Positions 15,784-23,924 of a stretch of 64,000 nt of DNA are shown piece after piece. How positions within the stretch are numbered: the first letter of the stretch is position 1; the number at the start of each line of letters is the position of its first letter. A model generated the notes under the pieces. That model did not search any database. It worked only from the letters and a program-made list of their open reading frames with translations, and was not told the DNA's origin. The translations under genes were made by a program, and so were the position numbers. This stretch comes from Streptomyces sp. NBC_01445. GTDB lineage: Bacteria; Actinomycetota; Actinomycetes; Streptomycetales; Streptomycetaceae. The DNA is taken from positions 2,852,001-2,916,000 of the forward strand of contig NZ_CP109485.1 of NCBI RefSeq assembly GCF_035918235.1, read 5' to 3'.

Positions 15784-17415
15784 TTACCCCCGCGCCCGCT
15801 CCACCCTGCGCTCGTCCCAGACGGGCTCGTCGGACTCGCGCAGCCGGCCGTCGCTGCCGAAGACGAGGTAGCGGTCGAAGGAGCGCGCGAACCAGCGGTC
15901 GTGCGTGACGGCGAGGACCGTGCCGTCGAACGCCTCCAGGCCCTCCTGGAGCGCCTCCGCGGACTCCAGGTCGAGGTTGTCCGTCGGCTCGTCGAGGAGG
16001 AGCGCCGTCACTCCGGCCAGTTCGAGCAGCAGGATCTGGAAGCGGGCCTGCTGGCCGCCCGAGAGCCGCTCGAACTTCTGCTCGGCCTGGGCCGTCAGCT
16101 CGTAGCGCCGCAGCCGTCCCATCGCCGCGCCGCGGTCCTTGGCGTGGTCGAGCCAGAGGATGTCGAGCAGGGTGCGGCCCTGGAGCTCGGGGTGGGCGTG
16201 GGTCTGGGCGAAGTGGCCGGGCACGACGCGCGCGCCGAGCCTCCACTCCCCCGTGTGCGCGACCGTGTCGTCGGGGTTCCCGGCGAGCAGGCGCAGGAAG
16301 TGCGACTTGCCCGAACCGTTCGAGCCGAGGACCGCGACCCGCTCGCCGTAGAAGACCTCCAGGTCGAACGGTTGCATGAGGCCGGTCAGCTCAAGGCCCT
16401 TGCAGGTGATGGCCCGCACCCCGGTGCGGCCGCCGTGCAGGCGCATGGTGATGTCCTGCTCGCGCGGCGGCTCCGGCGGGGGTCCCGCCTCCTCGAACTT
16501 GCGCAGGCGGGTCTGCGCCGCCGCGTAGCGGGACGCCATCTCGTGGCTGACCGCGGCCGCCTGCCGCAGGTTGAGGACGAGCTTCTTCAGCTGGGCGTGC
16601 TTCTCGTCCCAGCGCCTGCGCAGCTCCTCGAAGCGCGCGAACCGCTCGCGCCGCGCCTCGTGGTACGTCGCGAAGCCGGCGCCGTGCACCCAGGCGTCGG
16701 CGCCGGCGGGGCCCGGCTCGACGCTGACGATCTTCTCGGCGGAGCGGGCGAGCAGTTCCCGGTCGTGGGAGACGAACAGGACCGTCTTACGGGTCTCGCG
16801 CAGCTTCTCCTCCAGCCAGCGCTTACCGGGCACGTCGAGATAGTTGTCCGGCTCGTCGAGGAGGAGGACCTCGTCGGTGCCGCGCAGCAGCGCTTCGAGG
16901 ACGAGTCGTTTCTGCTCGCCGCCGGAGAGCGTGCGGACCTCGCGGAACTGGGCCGTGTCGTACGGGATGCCGAGGGCGGCCGTGGTGCACATGTCCCAGA
17001 CCGTCTCGGCCTCGTAGCCGCGCGCCTCGGCCCAGTCGGACAGGGCCTGCGCGTACTCGAGCTGCGCCGCCTCGTCGTCGACGGTCATGATCAGGTGCTC
17101 GGCCTTGTCGACGGCCTTCGCCGCCTCCCTGATCCGCGGGGTCGCAACCGATACGAGCAGGTCGCGCACGGTCGTCTCGTCGCGCACCGAGCCGACGAAC
17201 TGCGACATGACGCCGAGCCCTCCGCCGACGGTGACGGTGCCGCCGTGCGGCTTCAGCTCGCCGGAGATCAGCTTGAGGAGCGTCGTCTTTCCCGCGCCGT
17301 TCGGCCCCACGAGGGCCACCACGGAGCCCTCCCCCACCCGGAAGGAGACATCACCGAGCAGCGCCCGCCCGTCCGGCAAGTAGTACTCGAGGTGCGCGGC
17401 TTCCAGATGTCCCAT
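15784..17415 (-). CDS. ABC-F family ATPase
   Basis: A 543-aa soluble protein with two ATP-binding cassettes and no membrane domain, the hallmark of ABC-F translation factors or antibiotic-resistance proteins that act at the ribosomal E site. Cassette 1 has GPNGAGKT (37-44), LSGGEQ and LLLDEPDNYLD. Cassette 2 has GSNGSGKS, LSGGQQ and LLLDEPTDNLD. A charged linker (RRERFARFEELRRRWDEKHAQLKKLV) joins them. The length fits housekeeping ABC-F proteins rather than the drug-resistance type. No clear Shine-Dalgarno precedes the ATG at 17415, and an alternative ATG lies three codons upstream. Confidence 0.92.
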   Translation of the reverse strand: MGHLEAAHLEYYLPDGRALLGDVSFRVGEGSVVALVGPNGAGKTTLLKLISGELKPHGGTVTVGGGLGVMSQFVGSVRDETTVRDLLVSVATPRIREAAKAVDKAEHLIMTVDDEAAQLEYAQALSDWAEARGYEAETVWDMCTTAALGIPYDTAQFREVRTLSGGEQKRLVLEALLRGTDEVLLLDEPDNYLDVPGKRWLEEKLRETRKTVLFVSHDRELLARSAEKIVSVEPGPAGADAWVHGAGFATYHEARRERFARFEELRRRWDEKHAQLKKLVLNLRQAAAVSHEMASRYAAAQTRLRKFEEAGPPPEPPREQDITMRLHGGRTGVRAITCKGLELTGLMQPFDLEVFYGERVAVLGSNGSGKSHFLRLLAGNPDDTVAHTGEWRLGARVVPGHFAQTHAHPELQGRTLLDILWLDHAKDRGAAMGRLRRYELTAQAEQKFERLSGGQQARFQILLLELAGVTALLLDEPTDNLDLESAEALQEGLEAFDGTVLAVTHDRWFARSFDRYLVFGSDGRLRESDEPVWDERRVERARG

Positions 17416-17507
17416 GGTCCGCATTGTGGGCGCCCGGCCGGGTGAGGAGCAAAACGATTTCGGCACGCCCTTGGGGTGCGGGGTCCCACGACGGGTACAC
17501 GTGCGCA

Positions 17508-19013
17508 ATGTGCGCTGACCTCGACCATCTGACCACCTGGCGGACCGCGCCCCCTGCGGGCCCCGGCCTGCGCGGCCGGCTCGCTGCCCTTGACCTGCGT
17601 GTTTTCGAGTATGCGGCGCGCCGGCACTGGCCGGGCGGCGACCGTGTCCTGCCCCGGCTGAGCCGCAGTGCGAACCATGGGGTGCTGTGGTTCGCGGTGG
17701 CGGGCGCGCTGGCGGTGGGCGGTTCACCGAAGGCCCGCCGCGCGGCCGTGCGCGGGGTCGCCTCGCTCGCGGTGGCGTCCGCGACGATCAACACGCTCGG
17801 CAAGCGTTCGGTGCGCAGGCCGCGGCCCGCGCTCGACCCGGTGCCGCTGGTGCGGCGCCTGAAGCGGCAGCCGGTCACGACGTCGTTCCCGTCCGGGCAT
17901 GCGGCGTCGGCGGCCGCGTTCGCCGCGGGCGTCGCGCTGGAGTCCCGCCCGCTGGGCGCGCTGGTGGCGCCCCTCGCGTTCTCCGTCGCCGCGTCCCGTG
18001 TCTATACGGGCGCCCACTTCCCGGGCGACGTCCTCGCGGGCGCCGCGCTCGGGGCGGGCGCGGCCTTCGCGGTACGGGGCCTCGTGCCGACCCGCGACCA
18101 GATGCCGTCGCCGGGCCGGCCGCTGGTGGACGACGTGCCGAAGCTGCCCGGCGGGGAGGGCCTGGTGATGGTGGTCAACACCGGTGCGGGCAGTCCGGAC
18201 CAGGCGCGGACGCTGCGCGGCCTGCTGCCGCACGCCGAGATCGTCGAGGCCGAGGGATCCGATCTGCCGGCCGCGCTGGAGAAGGCGGCGACCCGGGCGC
18301 GGGCGCTCGGGGTGTGCGGCGGGGACGGCACCGTGAACACGGCGGCGGGCGTCGCCCTGCGCCACGGTCTGCCGCTCGCCGTGCTTCCGGGCGGCACGCT
18401 CAACCACTTCGCGTACGACCTGGGGATCGAGGACCCGGGTGATCTGTCGCGGGCCGTCGAGGCGGGCGACGCCGTGGCGGTCGACGTCGGCCGCTTCCGG
18501 TCGTCGGCCACCTCCGGGATCTTCCTCAACACCTTCAGCCTGGGCGTGTACCCGGAGCTGGTGAAGGAGCGCGAGCGCTGGTCGCGGCGGATCGGCGGCC
18601 GGCTCGCCGACGTGGTGGCCGCCACGCACGTGCTGCGCCGCGACCACCCGCTGCAGGCCGAACTGGACGGTACGCGGCGGCCGTTGTGGATGGTGTTCGC
18701 CGGGAACTGCACGTATCGCCGGATGGGGCTCACGGCGGGCCGGCGCGCGGACCTCGCGGACGGCCTGCTCGACGTGCGCGTGGTGCACGGCGGCCGACTG
18801 CCGGGCGTGCGACTCCTTGCGGCGGCGTTCGCGGGACCGCTGTCCCGCTCCCCGTTCCACGCCGCGGTCCGGCGCACGCGGCTGCGCATGGACCACATCA
18901 GTCCCGGCACGCCACTGGCCTTCGACGGTGAAGTCGGGCCGTGCGGACGGGAGTTGACCATCGACAAGCAGCACGAGGCGCTGCGGGTCTACCGGCCGCT
19001 GACCATACTGTGA
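17508..19013 (+). CDS. PAP2 phosphatase fused to a diacylglycerol-kinase-like lipid kinase
   Basis: A 501-aa fusion. Residues about 55-190 are a PAP2 phosphatase, with the three motifs KRSVRRPRP (99-107), PSGH (128-131) and SRVYTGAHFPGD (163-174) and hydrophobic helices between. Residues about 215-495 are a DAGK/YegS-type lipid kinase with GGDGT (271-275) and PGGTLNH (294-300). One chain could thus remove a phosphate from a membrane lipid and also phosphorylate one. No ribosome site precedes the ATG at 17508, so it may be leaderless. It diverges from the ABC-F gene. The fusion is known in actinomycetes. Confidence 0.92.
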   Translation: MCADLDHLTTWRTAPPAGPGLRGRLAALDLRVFEYAARRHWPGGDRVLPRLSRSANHGVLWFAVAGALAVGGSPKARRAAVRGVASLAVASATINTLGKRSVRRPRPALDPVPLVRRLKRQPVTTSFPSGHAASAAAFAAGVALESRPLGALVAPLAFSVAASRVYTGAHFPGDVLAGAALGAGAAFAVRGLVPTRDQMPSPGRPLVDDVPKLPGGEGLVMVVNTGAGSPDQARTLRGLLPHAEIVEAEGSDLPAALEKAATRARALGVCGGDGTVNTAAGVALRHGLPLAVLPGGTLNHFAYDLGIEDPGDLSRAVEAGDAVAVDVGRFRSSATSGIFLNTFSLGVYPELVKERERWSRRIGGRLADVVAATHVLRRDHPLQAELDGTRRPLWMVFAGNCTYRRMGLTAGRRADLADGLLDVRVVHGGRLPGVRLLAAAFAGPLSRSPFHAAVRRTRLRMDHISPGTPLAFDGEVGPCGRELTIDKQHEALRVYRPLTIL

Positions 19014-19036
19014 CACGTCCAAGTGGGTCCGCATCA

Positions 19037-19094
19037 TGAGATGGGCATCTCAATATTCGGAGGGGCGGCGTACGGTGAGCCCACTGGGTTCACC
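19037..19094 (+). promoter_or_regulatory. Two inverted repeats upstream of a methyltransferase gene
   Basis: TGAGATG/CATCTCA (19037-19043 and 19046-19052, 2-nt gap) is a perfect 7-bp repeat. GGTGAGCCCA/TGGGTTCACC (19074-19083 and 19085-19094) is a 10-bp repeat with one mismatch. Both lie within 90 nt of the ATG at 19123 and could be operator sites or a hairpin in the leader. Confidence 0.4.
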
Positions 19095-19122
19095 GCTCAC
19101 CGATCTTGCGAAGGGGTCCACC

Positions 19123-19962
19123 ATGCCGAAGGAGACCGCTGTCTACACGCACGGCCACCACGAGTCCGTGCTGCGCTCCCACACCTGGCGCACCGCCGCC
19201 AACTCGGCGGCGTATCTGCTCGGTTCACTCAAGCCGCACATGAAGATCCTGGACATCGGATGCGGCCCGGGGACCATCACCGCCGACCTGGCTGCGCTGG
19301 TACCCGAGGGACATGTCACCGGCGTGGACCAGGCCGCGGGGATCCTCGACCAGGCCAGGGCGACGGCGGCCGAACGCGGCCTGACCAACGTCGACTTCGC
19401 GACCGCGGACGTCCACGCGCTGGACTACCCGGACGACACGTTCTGCGTCGTGCACGCCCACCAGGTGCTCCAGCACGTCGGCGACCCGGTGCAGGCCCTG
19501 CGCGAGATGCGCCGGGTCACCAAGCCCACCGGGTTCATCGCCGTCCGCGATTCGGACTACGCGGCCATGACCTGGTACCCGAACGCGCCGGCCATGGAGG
19601 ACTGGCTGGACCTGTACCGGCGGGTCGCCCGCGCCAACGGCGGCGAGCCGGACTCGGGCCGGCGCCTCAGATCCTGGGCGCTGGAAGCCGGTTTCGACGC
19701 GACCGACATCAACTCGTCATCCTCCACCTGGTGTTATGCCACACCGGACGAGATCGACTGGTGGAGCGGCCTGTGGGCGGACCGCACCCTCGCCTCCGCG
19801 TACGCCGAGCGCGCGACGGAGAGCGGCCACGCGACGACCGGACAGCTGGAAGCGATCTCCGAGGCGTGGCGGACCTGGGGGAAGCAGCCCGACGCCTGGT
19901 TCTCGGTGCTGCACGGCGAGATCCTGTGCCGCAAGACGGATCGCGAGGGCGCTGCGAGCTGA
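19123..19962 (+). CDS. Class I SAM-dependent methyltransferase
   Basis: A 279-aa enzyme of the UbiE/COQ5-like group. Motif I is ILDIGCGPGTITADLA (about 42-57), then GVDQAAGILDQARA, FATADVHALDYPDDTFCVVHAHQVLQHV and VTKPTGFIAVRDSDY. The C-terminal region, which is Trp-rich and contains WYPNAPAMEDWLDLYRRV, resembles methyltransferases acting on small hydroxylated compounds. The ATG is preceded by AAGGGG at a good distance. The upstream 85 nt contain two inverted repeats. No operon partner is obvious. Confidence 0.9.
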   Translation: MPKETAVYTHGHHESVLRSHTWRTAANSAAYLLGSLKPHMKILDIGCGPGTITADLAALVPEGHVTGVDQAAGILDQARATAAERGLTNVDFATADVHALDYPDDTFCVVHAHQVLQHVGDPVQALREMRRVTKPTGFIAVRDSDYAAMTWYPNAPAMEDWLDLYRRVARANGGEPDSGRRLRSWALEAGFDATDINSSSSTWCYATPDEIDWWSGLWADRTLASAYAERATESGHATTGQLEAISEAWRTWGKQPDAWFSVLHGEILCRKTDREGAAS

Positions 19963-20079
19963 GCCGAGCGATGCGGGACCCGTGCCGCCGGCCTCCGGTG
20001 ACACGGGCCCCGCCGCCCGCGCATGACCGATCCCCGGAAACGATCACGCGTCCGCGCGTGGCCAACTACGCTCACCGCC

Positions 20080-20439
20080 ATGGAGATCCTGGGAACCACG
20101 CTGCGAATCTGCGTCGAGGACCTGGAGTCCTCGGTCGCGTTCTACGAACGGCTCGCGGGCAGCCGGGCCCTGCGCTTCGAGCGCGGCGGTGTCTCCGTCG
20201 CGGCGGTCGGCTGCTTCCTCCTGATGAGCGGGCCGAAGGAGGAGATCGACGTCCTGCGCAAGGTCTCGGCGACGATCGCCGTCCCGAACGTCGACGAGGC
20301 GCACGCCGTCCTCAGCGCGTCCGGCGCACGCGTCCTCGCCGGGCCGGTCCCGACGCCCGCCGGCCGCAATCTGATCGCGATGCACCCGGACGGCTCCGTC
20401 TTCGAGTACGCCGACCGGCAGGGCCAGGCCCAGGCATAG
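20080..20439 (+). CDS. VOC-family (glyoxalase/bleomycin resistance fold) protein
   Basis: A 119-aa vicinal-oxygen-chelate fold protein: LRICVEDLESSVAFYERLAGSR at the start, and TPAGRNLIAMHPDGSVFEYADRQ at the end with the C-terminal Glu ligand. It could be a dioxygenase, an isomerase or a drug-binding protein. No Shine-Dalgarno precedes the ATG. A TACGCT hexamer ends 7 nt before it, the arrangement of a leaderless Streptomyces transcript. It stands alone between the methyltransferase and the GntR gene. Confidence 0.85.
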   Translation: MEILGTTLRICVEDLESSVAFYERLAGSRALRFERGGVSVAAVGCFLLMSGPKEEIDVLRKVSATIAVPNVDEAHAVLSASGARVLAGPVPTPAGRNLIAMHPDGSVFEYADRQGQAQA

Positions 20440-20501
20440 CGCGAGGCCGCGGGCCCGTCACCGTATCCTCGCCCGGGCAGGCGGGAGTGAGGACGGTGGA
20501 C

Positions 20502-21272
20502 ATGGCGGGCAGCGACGGTGACGGCGGGGAGACCCGGGAGGCCGGGGAATCCGTGAGGAGGGGCGGCGCCCGGCCGCCGCTCGGCTCGCGCGCGCGGGAC
20601 GCGATCCGGCAGCGCATCATCGACCGGCGCTACCCGCAGGGCTCCCGGCTCGTCGAGCGCGAGGTCGCCGAAGAGCTGCAGATGTCGCGTGTCCCGGTGC
20701 GGGAGGCGCTCCGCTCGCTCGTCACCGAGGGCCTGCTCGAACTTCTGCCGCACAGCGGGGTACGCGTACGGCGGCTGGCGCGGGCCGACGTGGAGCATCT
20801 CTACGAGGTGTGGGAGCCGCTGGCCGTACAGGCGTCCCGGCTCGCGGCCCGGCGCGTCGCGCGGGCCGCGCCGCAGGAGCCGGAAGGGCTCGGCGCGCTG
20901 CGCGGGACGCTGGACGTGGCGGAGCGCGCGGCCGCGGCGGACGAGGGGGCGCGCGAGGTGGCCGCGCACACCGCATTCCACGAGGGCATCGTGACCCTGT
21001 CCGGGAATCCGCTCCTTGCGCGCACCATGGAACAGCTCGGCTGGCAGCTGCAGCTGCTGTTCGGCCTGCGCGAGGAGCCCGCCCATATGCGGGCACAGCA
21101 TGCGGTGATCTTCCGGCACATCGTCGCGGGCGACGAGGAGACCGCCGCGGCGAGCACGCTGCTGCACGTGCGCGACAGCCGGTCGGTGGCCCTGCGCTCA
21201 CTCTTCGGTGACGAGGGCGATGACGGCCGGGGGGACGGCCACGGCGACGCTTTGTATACCAGCCTCTATTAG
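20502..21272 (+). CDS. GntR-family (FCD/FadR-type) regulator
   Basis: A 256-aa regulator. The winged helix (about 27-92: SRARDAIRQRIIDRRYPQGSRLVEREVAEEL, VPVREALRSLVTEGLLELLP) is followed by an all-helical FCD ligand domain with metal-binding histidines (HTAFHEGIV, RAQHAVIFRHIVAGDEETA). The ATG at 20502 is preceded by GTGAGGAC. GTG codons at 20487 and 20496 are alternatives. The end of the gene carries one arm of a pair of matching GTATAC-centred sites, and the other is in front of the downstream amidohydrolase. This regulator probably represses that operon and may respond to its substrate. Confidence 0.9.
   Translation: MAGSDGDGGETREAGESVRRGGARPPLGSRARDAIRQRIIDRRYPQGSRLVEREVAEELQMSRVPVREALRSLVTEGLLELLPHSGVRVRRLARADVEHLYEVWEPLAVQASRLAARRVARAAPQEPEGLGALRGTLDVAERAAAADEGAREVAAHTAFHEGIVTLSGNPLLARTMEQLGWQLQLLFGLREEPAHMRAQHAVIFRHIVAGDEETAAASTLLHVRDSRSVALRSLFGDEGDDGRGDGHGDALYTSLY
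21251..21261. promoter_or_regulatory. Candidate GntR operator site 1
   Basis: TTTGTATACCA lies in the last codons of the GntR gene. It is the exact reverse complement of site 2 at 21359-21369. FadR-type regulators recognise T-x-G-T-x-x-x-A-C-x-A, which fits this sequence. Confidence 0.6.
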
Positions 21273-21322
21273 ATTCTGTTCCGGTTGACCAGAATCCGGG
21301 CAGAACATGCAGGTCAGACCTG
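21272..21322. promoter_or_regulatory. Further palindromes between the GntR gene and the amidohydrolase
   Basis: GATTCTG/CAGAATC (21272-21278 and 21290-21296) is a perfect 7-bp repeat that frames a TTGACC hexamer. CAGGTC-A-GACCTG (21310-21322) is a perfect 13-bp palindrome. They may be a hairpin and an additional operator in the promoter of the amidohydrolase operon. Confidence 0.45.
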
Positions 21323-21358
21323 AGCGGAATCATCCCCTCCTTGCCCGCTCCCCCATCT

Positions 21359-21369
21359 TGGTATACAAA
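21359..21369. promoter_or_regulatory. Candidate GntR operator site 2
   Basis: TGGTATACAAA lies 47 nt before the start of the amidohydrolase gene. It is an 11-bp exact inverted copy of site 1, about 100 bp away, so looping or cooperative binding is possible. Confidence 0.65.
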
Positions 21370-21415
21370 ATGTCGGGCCAACCGATCCCTCCCGCCATCC
21401 GCCGAGGAGCCCCGC

Positions 21416-22714
21416 ATGTGCGTCGAGAACTGCCCCCCGCCGTCGAACCGGCTGACCCGCCGAGGCGTACTCGCGGGTGCCGCCGCACTCGCGGGCACCA
21501 CCGCCGCCCTCGCCGCCGCGCCCGGCGCGTCCGCCGCCGCCCCTATGACGCGCACGTCCGCCACCCGCTCCGGAAACGCCCCCCGCGGCGGTGACCTCGT
21601 CATCGACGGCGGCACGCTCCTCGACCCCGCGACGGGCAAGGTCACCGAGGACGCGGTCGTCGTCATCCGCGACGGCGTCGTCCGCGCGGCCGGCCCCCGG
21701 GCCCGCGTCGACGTCCCCGAGGGCGCCACCGTCCTCGACGCCCACGGCCAGTGGGTCCTGCCCGGACTCGTCGACTCGCACATCCACCTGAACACCGCCG
21801 CCGAGGCCGCCAAGACCCTCGCGCTCGGCGCCACCACCGCGCGCAGCGGTTCGACGAACTTCTACCAGGACATCGCCGTCCGCGAGCTCTCCCGGCAGGC
21901 CCCGGGCCTGGCCCCCCGACTGCGCGCGTCCGGCGTCTTCGTCACCCCCGACCTCGGTGACACGATCCTCGCGGACCCCGACCTCACCCCGCTCGCCCGC
22001 CTCAAGGGCGGCGTCACCTCGACCGAGGCGCTGCGCCGCGTCGTCGAGGTCAACCTGGCCCGTGGTGTCGACACCGTCAAGACGCGTGTGAACCCGCGCG
22101 CCGGCCTGGCCGAGCAGGACCCGCTGGAGCAGGTCTACAGCCGCGAGCAGCTCTCCACGATCGTCGCCACCGCCCGCCGCGGCGGCAAGGACGTCCTGTG
22201 CCACAGCTACAGCGAGATGGGCTGCCACGACGCCGTCATGGCCGGCGTCAAGTCCGTCGAGCACGGCGCGTTCATCAGTGAGCGGACCCTGCACGAGATG
22301 CGCCGCCGTGGTACGTACTTCACGCCCACGATGGTCGCGATCGGCGGCATGATCGGCGACCCCGACCCGGTTCTCGACGAGCGCGGCCGCACCTACCTGC
22401 CGAAGCTCAAGGCCGCCGCGAAGCTCGCCCACGAGCTGGGCGTGGGCCTGGTGTCCGGCACGGACTCGTCGGGCGGCTCGGTCGAGCCGATCGGCGCCGA
22501 GATCGAGATGATGCACTCGGCCGGTCTGTCCGCGCTCGACGCGATCCGCACCGCGACCACCAACGCGGCCCGTCTTCTCGGCTTCGAGGGCCAGGTGGGC
22601 CGTCTCGCGCGCGGTTACGCGGGCGACGCCATCCTGCTGTCCGGCAATCCGCTCGCCGACGTGTCGGTGCTGAAGAAGCCGGTGCGCGTGGTGCGGGCGG
22701 GTGTTGCCGTATGA
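21416..22714 (+). CDS. Tat-exported amidohydrolase (imidazolonepropionase-like)
   Basis: A 432-aa metal-dependent hydrolase with a Tat signal (LTRRGVLAGAAALAG, residues 13-27, ending near SAAA at 38-41). The amidohydrolase ligands are His122 and His124 (DSHIH), Lys222 (DTVKTRV, possibly carbamylated), His263 (LCHSYSE), His283 (VEHGAF) and Asp350 (SGTDSSGG). The family includes prolidase-like and imidazolonepropionase-like enzymes. The start at 21416 follows a GAGGAG site. It overlaps the next gene by 4 bp. Control by the upstream GntR protein is suggested by the GTATAC sites. The substrate is unknown. Confidence 0.88.
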   Translation: MCVENCPPPSNRLTRRGVLAGAAALAGTTAALAAAPGASAAAPMTRTSATRSGNAPRGGDLVIDGGTLLDPATGKVTEDAVVVIRDGVVRAAGPRARVDVPEGATVLDAHGQWVLPGLVDSHIHLNTAAEAAKTLALGATTARSGSTNFYQDIAVRELSRQAPGLAPRLRASGVFVTPDLGDTILADPDLTPLARLKGGVTSTEALRRVVEVNLARGVDTVKTRVNPRAGLAEQDPLEQVYSREQLSTIVATARRGGKDVLCHSYSEMGCHDAVMAGVKSVEHGAFISERTLHEMRRRGTYFTPTMVAIGGMIGDPDPVLDERGRTYLPKLKAAAKLAHELGVGLVSGTDSSGGSVEPIGAEIEMMHSAGLSALDAIRTATTNAARLLGFEGQVGRLARGYAGDAILLSGNPLADVSVLKKPVRVVRAGVAV

Positions 22715-23895
22715 GCGCCGTCGTCTTCAGGAACGTACGCCCGCTCGGTGCGGCGGAGGCCGTGGACCTCGCCGTCGTCGACGGGGTGATCGTCGACGCT
22801 CCCGCGCCCGAGGGTGCCGAGATCGTCGACTGCGGCGGCCGGATCGCGCTGCCGACCCTGGTGGACGCGCACATCCACCCGGACAAGACCGCGTGGGGCG
22901 AGCCCTGGGTGTCGCGCAAGCCCGCGTCGGGGATCGCCGAATTCGCCGCCGCGGACGCCGAGTTGTACCGCTCGCAGACCACGCCCCTCAAGGACCGCGC
23001 CCAGCGCCTGATGGCGCACGCGGTCACCCGGGGCACCCGGGCGATGCGGGCCCATGTCGATGTCGCGCCCGCTTTCGGCCTTGCCGGAGTCGAGGGTGTC
23101 GGCGCCGCGCGTGAGGCGCTGCGGGACGCGGTCGACGTGCAGATCGTCGCGTTCCCGCAGCACGGCGTCCTGCGGGCGCCCGGCACCGCGGAGCTCCTGG
23201 AGGAGGCGGCCCGCACCGGTGGCATCGACATCGTGGGCGGCATCGACCCGATCGGGTTCGACGAGGCGCTCGACGCCCAGCTCGACCTGGTCTTCGGGAT
23301 CGCCGACCGGCACGGCGTGGGCGTCGACATCCACCTCCACGACCAGTCCGTCCCCGGCCTGACCGCGGTGCACGCGATCATCGACCGGACCAGGGCGCTG
23401 TCCCTCCAGGGCAAGGTCAGCATCAGTCACGCGTTCTGCGTGCCCAGCCTCGAAGGGGTCGCACTCGACCGCATGGGCGCGGAGTTGGCGGACGCGGGGA
23501 TCTCCCTGACGACCGTGGCGCCGTCGCGGCCGCTGGTCCTGCCCACGCGCCGGCTGCGCGAGCTCGGGGTGCGGGTCGGGCTCGGCTCGGACGGGGTGCG
23601 CGACTCGTGGAGTCCGTTCGGCAACGCCGACATGCTGCACCGGGCGCATCTGCTCGCCCGGGCCCAAGGGGCGCGTCTGGACGAGGAGTTGGCCGACGCC
23701 TTCCGCGTCGCCGCCGATGACGGCGCCCGTGTCCTCGGCCTCCCCCACCTGGATCTGTCCCCCGGCTCGCCGGCCGACTTCTTCCTGGTGCGCGGCGAGT
23801 GCCTGCCCCAGGTCGTGGTGGACCTGCCCGCGCGTGACCTGGTGGTCAGGGCGGGCCGGGTCGTGGCCAGGGACGGCGAGCTGCTGCTCCCCTGA
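22711..23895 (+). CDS. Cytosine-deaminase-like amidohydrolase
   Basis: A 394-aa cytoplasmic amidohydrolase resembling CodA. Metal ligands are His54 and His56 (DAHIHPDKT), His208/His210 (DIHLHDQS), His240 (SISHAF) and Asp294 (GLGSDGVRDSWSPFGNADML, a strong CodA-like motif). The glutamate of the CodA HxDE region is an aspartate here (HLHDQ), so the substrate may not be cytosine. It is translationally coupled to the secreted amidohydrolase (ATGA overlap), which suggests an outside cleavage step followed by an inside deamination or hydrolysis. It converges with the DUF5107 gene. Confidence 0.88.
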   Translation: MSAVVFRNVRPLGAAEAVDLAVVDGVIVDAPAPEGAEIVDCGGRIALPTLVDAHIHPDKTAWGEPWVSRKPASGIAEFAAADAELYRSQTTPLKDRAQRLMAHAVTRGTRAMRAHVDVAPAFGLAGVEGVGAAREALRDAVDVQIVAFPQHGVLRAPGTAELLEEAARTGGIDIVGGIDPIGFDEALDAQLDLVFGIADRHGVGVDIHLHDQSVPGLTAVHAIIDRTRALSLQGKVSISHAFCVPSLEGVALDRMGAELADAGISLTTVAPSRPLVLPTRRLRELGVRVGLGSDGVRDSWSPFGNADMLHRAHLLARAQGARLDEELADAFRVAADDGARVLGLPHLDLSPGSPADFFLVRGECLPQVVVDLPARDLVVRAGRVVARDGELLLP

Positions 23896-23924
23896 CCACA
23901 CGCGCCGCCGCCCGCCGGGTCAGG
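23891..23924. terminator. Convergent terminator spanning both stop codons
   Basis: CCTGACC at 23891-23897 pairs with GGTCAGG at 23918-23924. The arms contain the stop codons of the two convergent genes, so the hairpin is part of both 3' ends. Confidence 0.5.
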
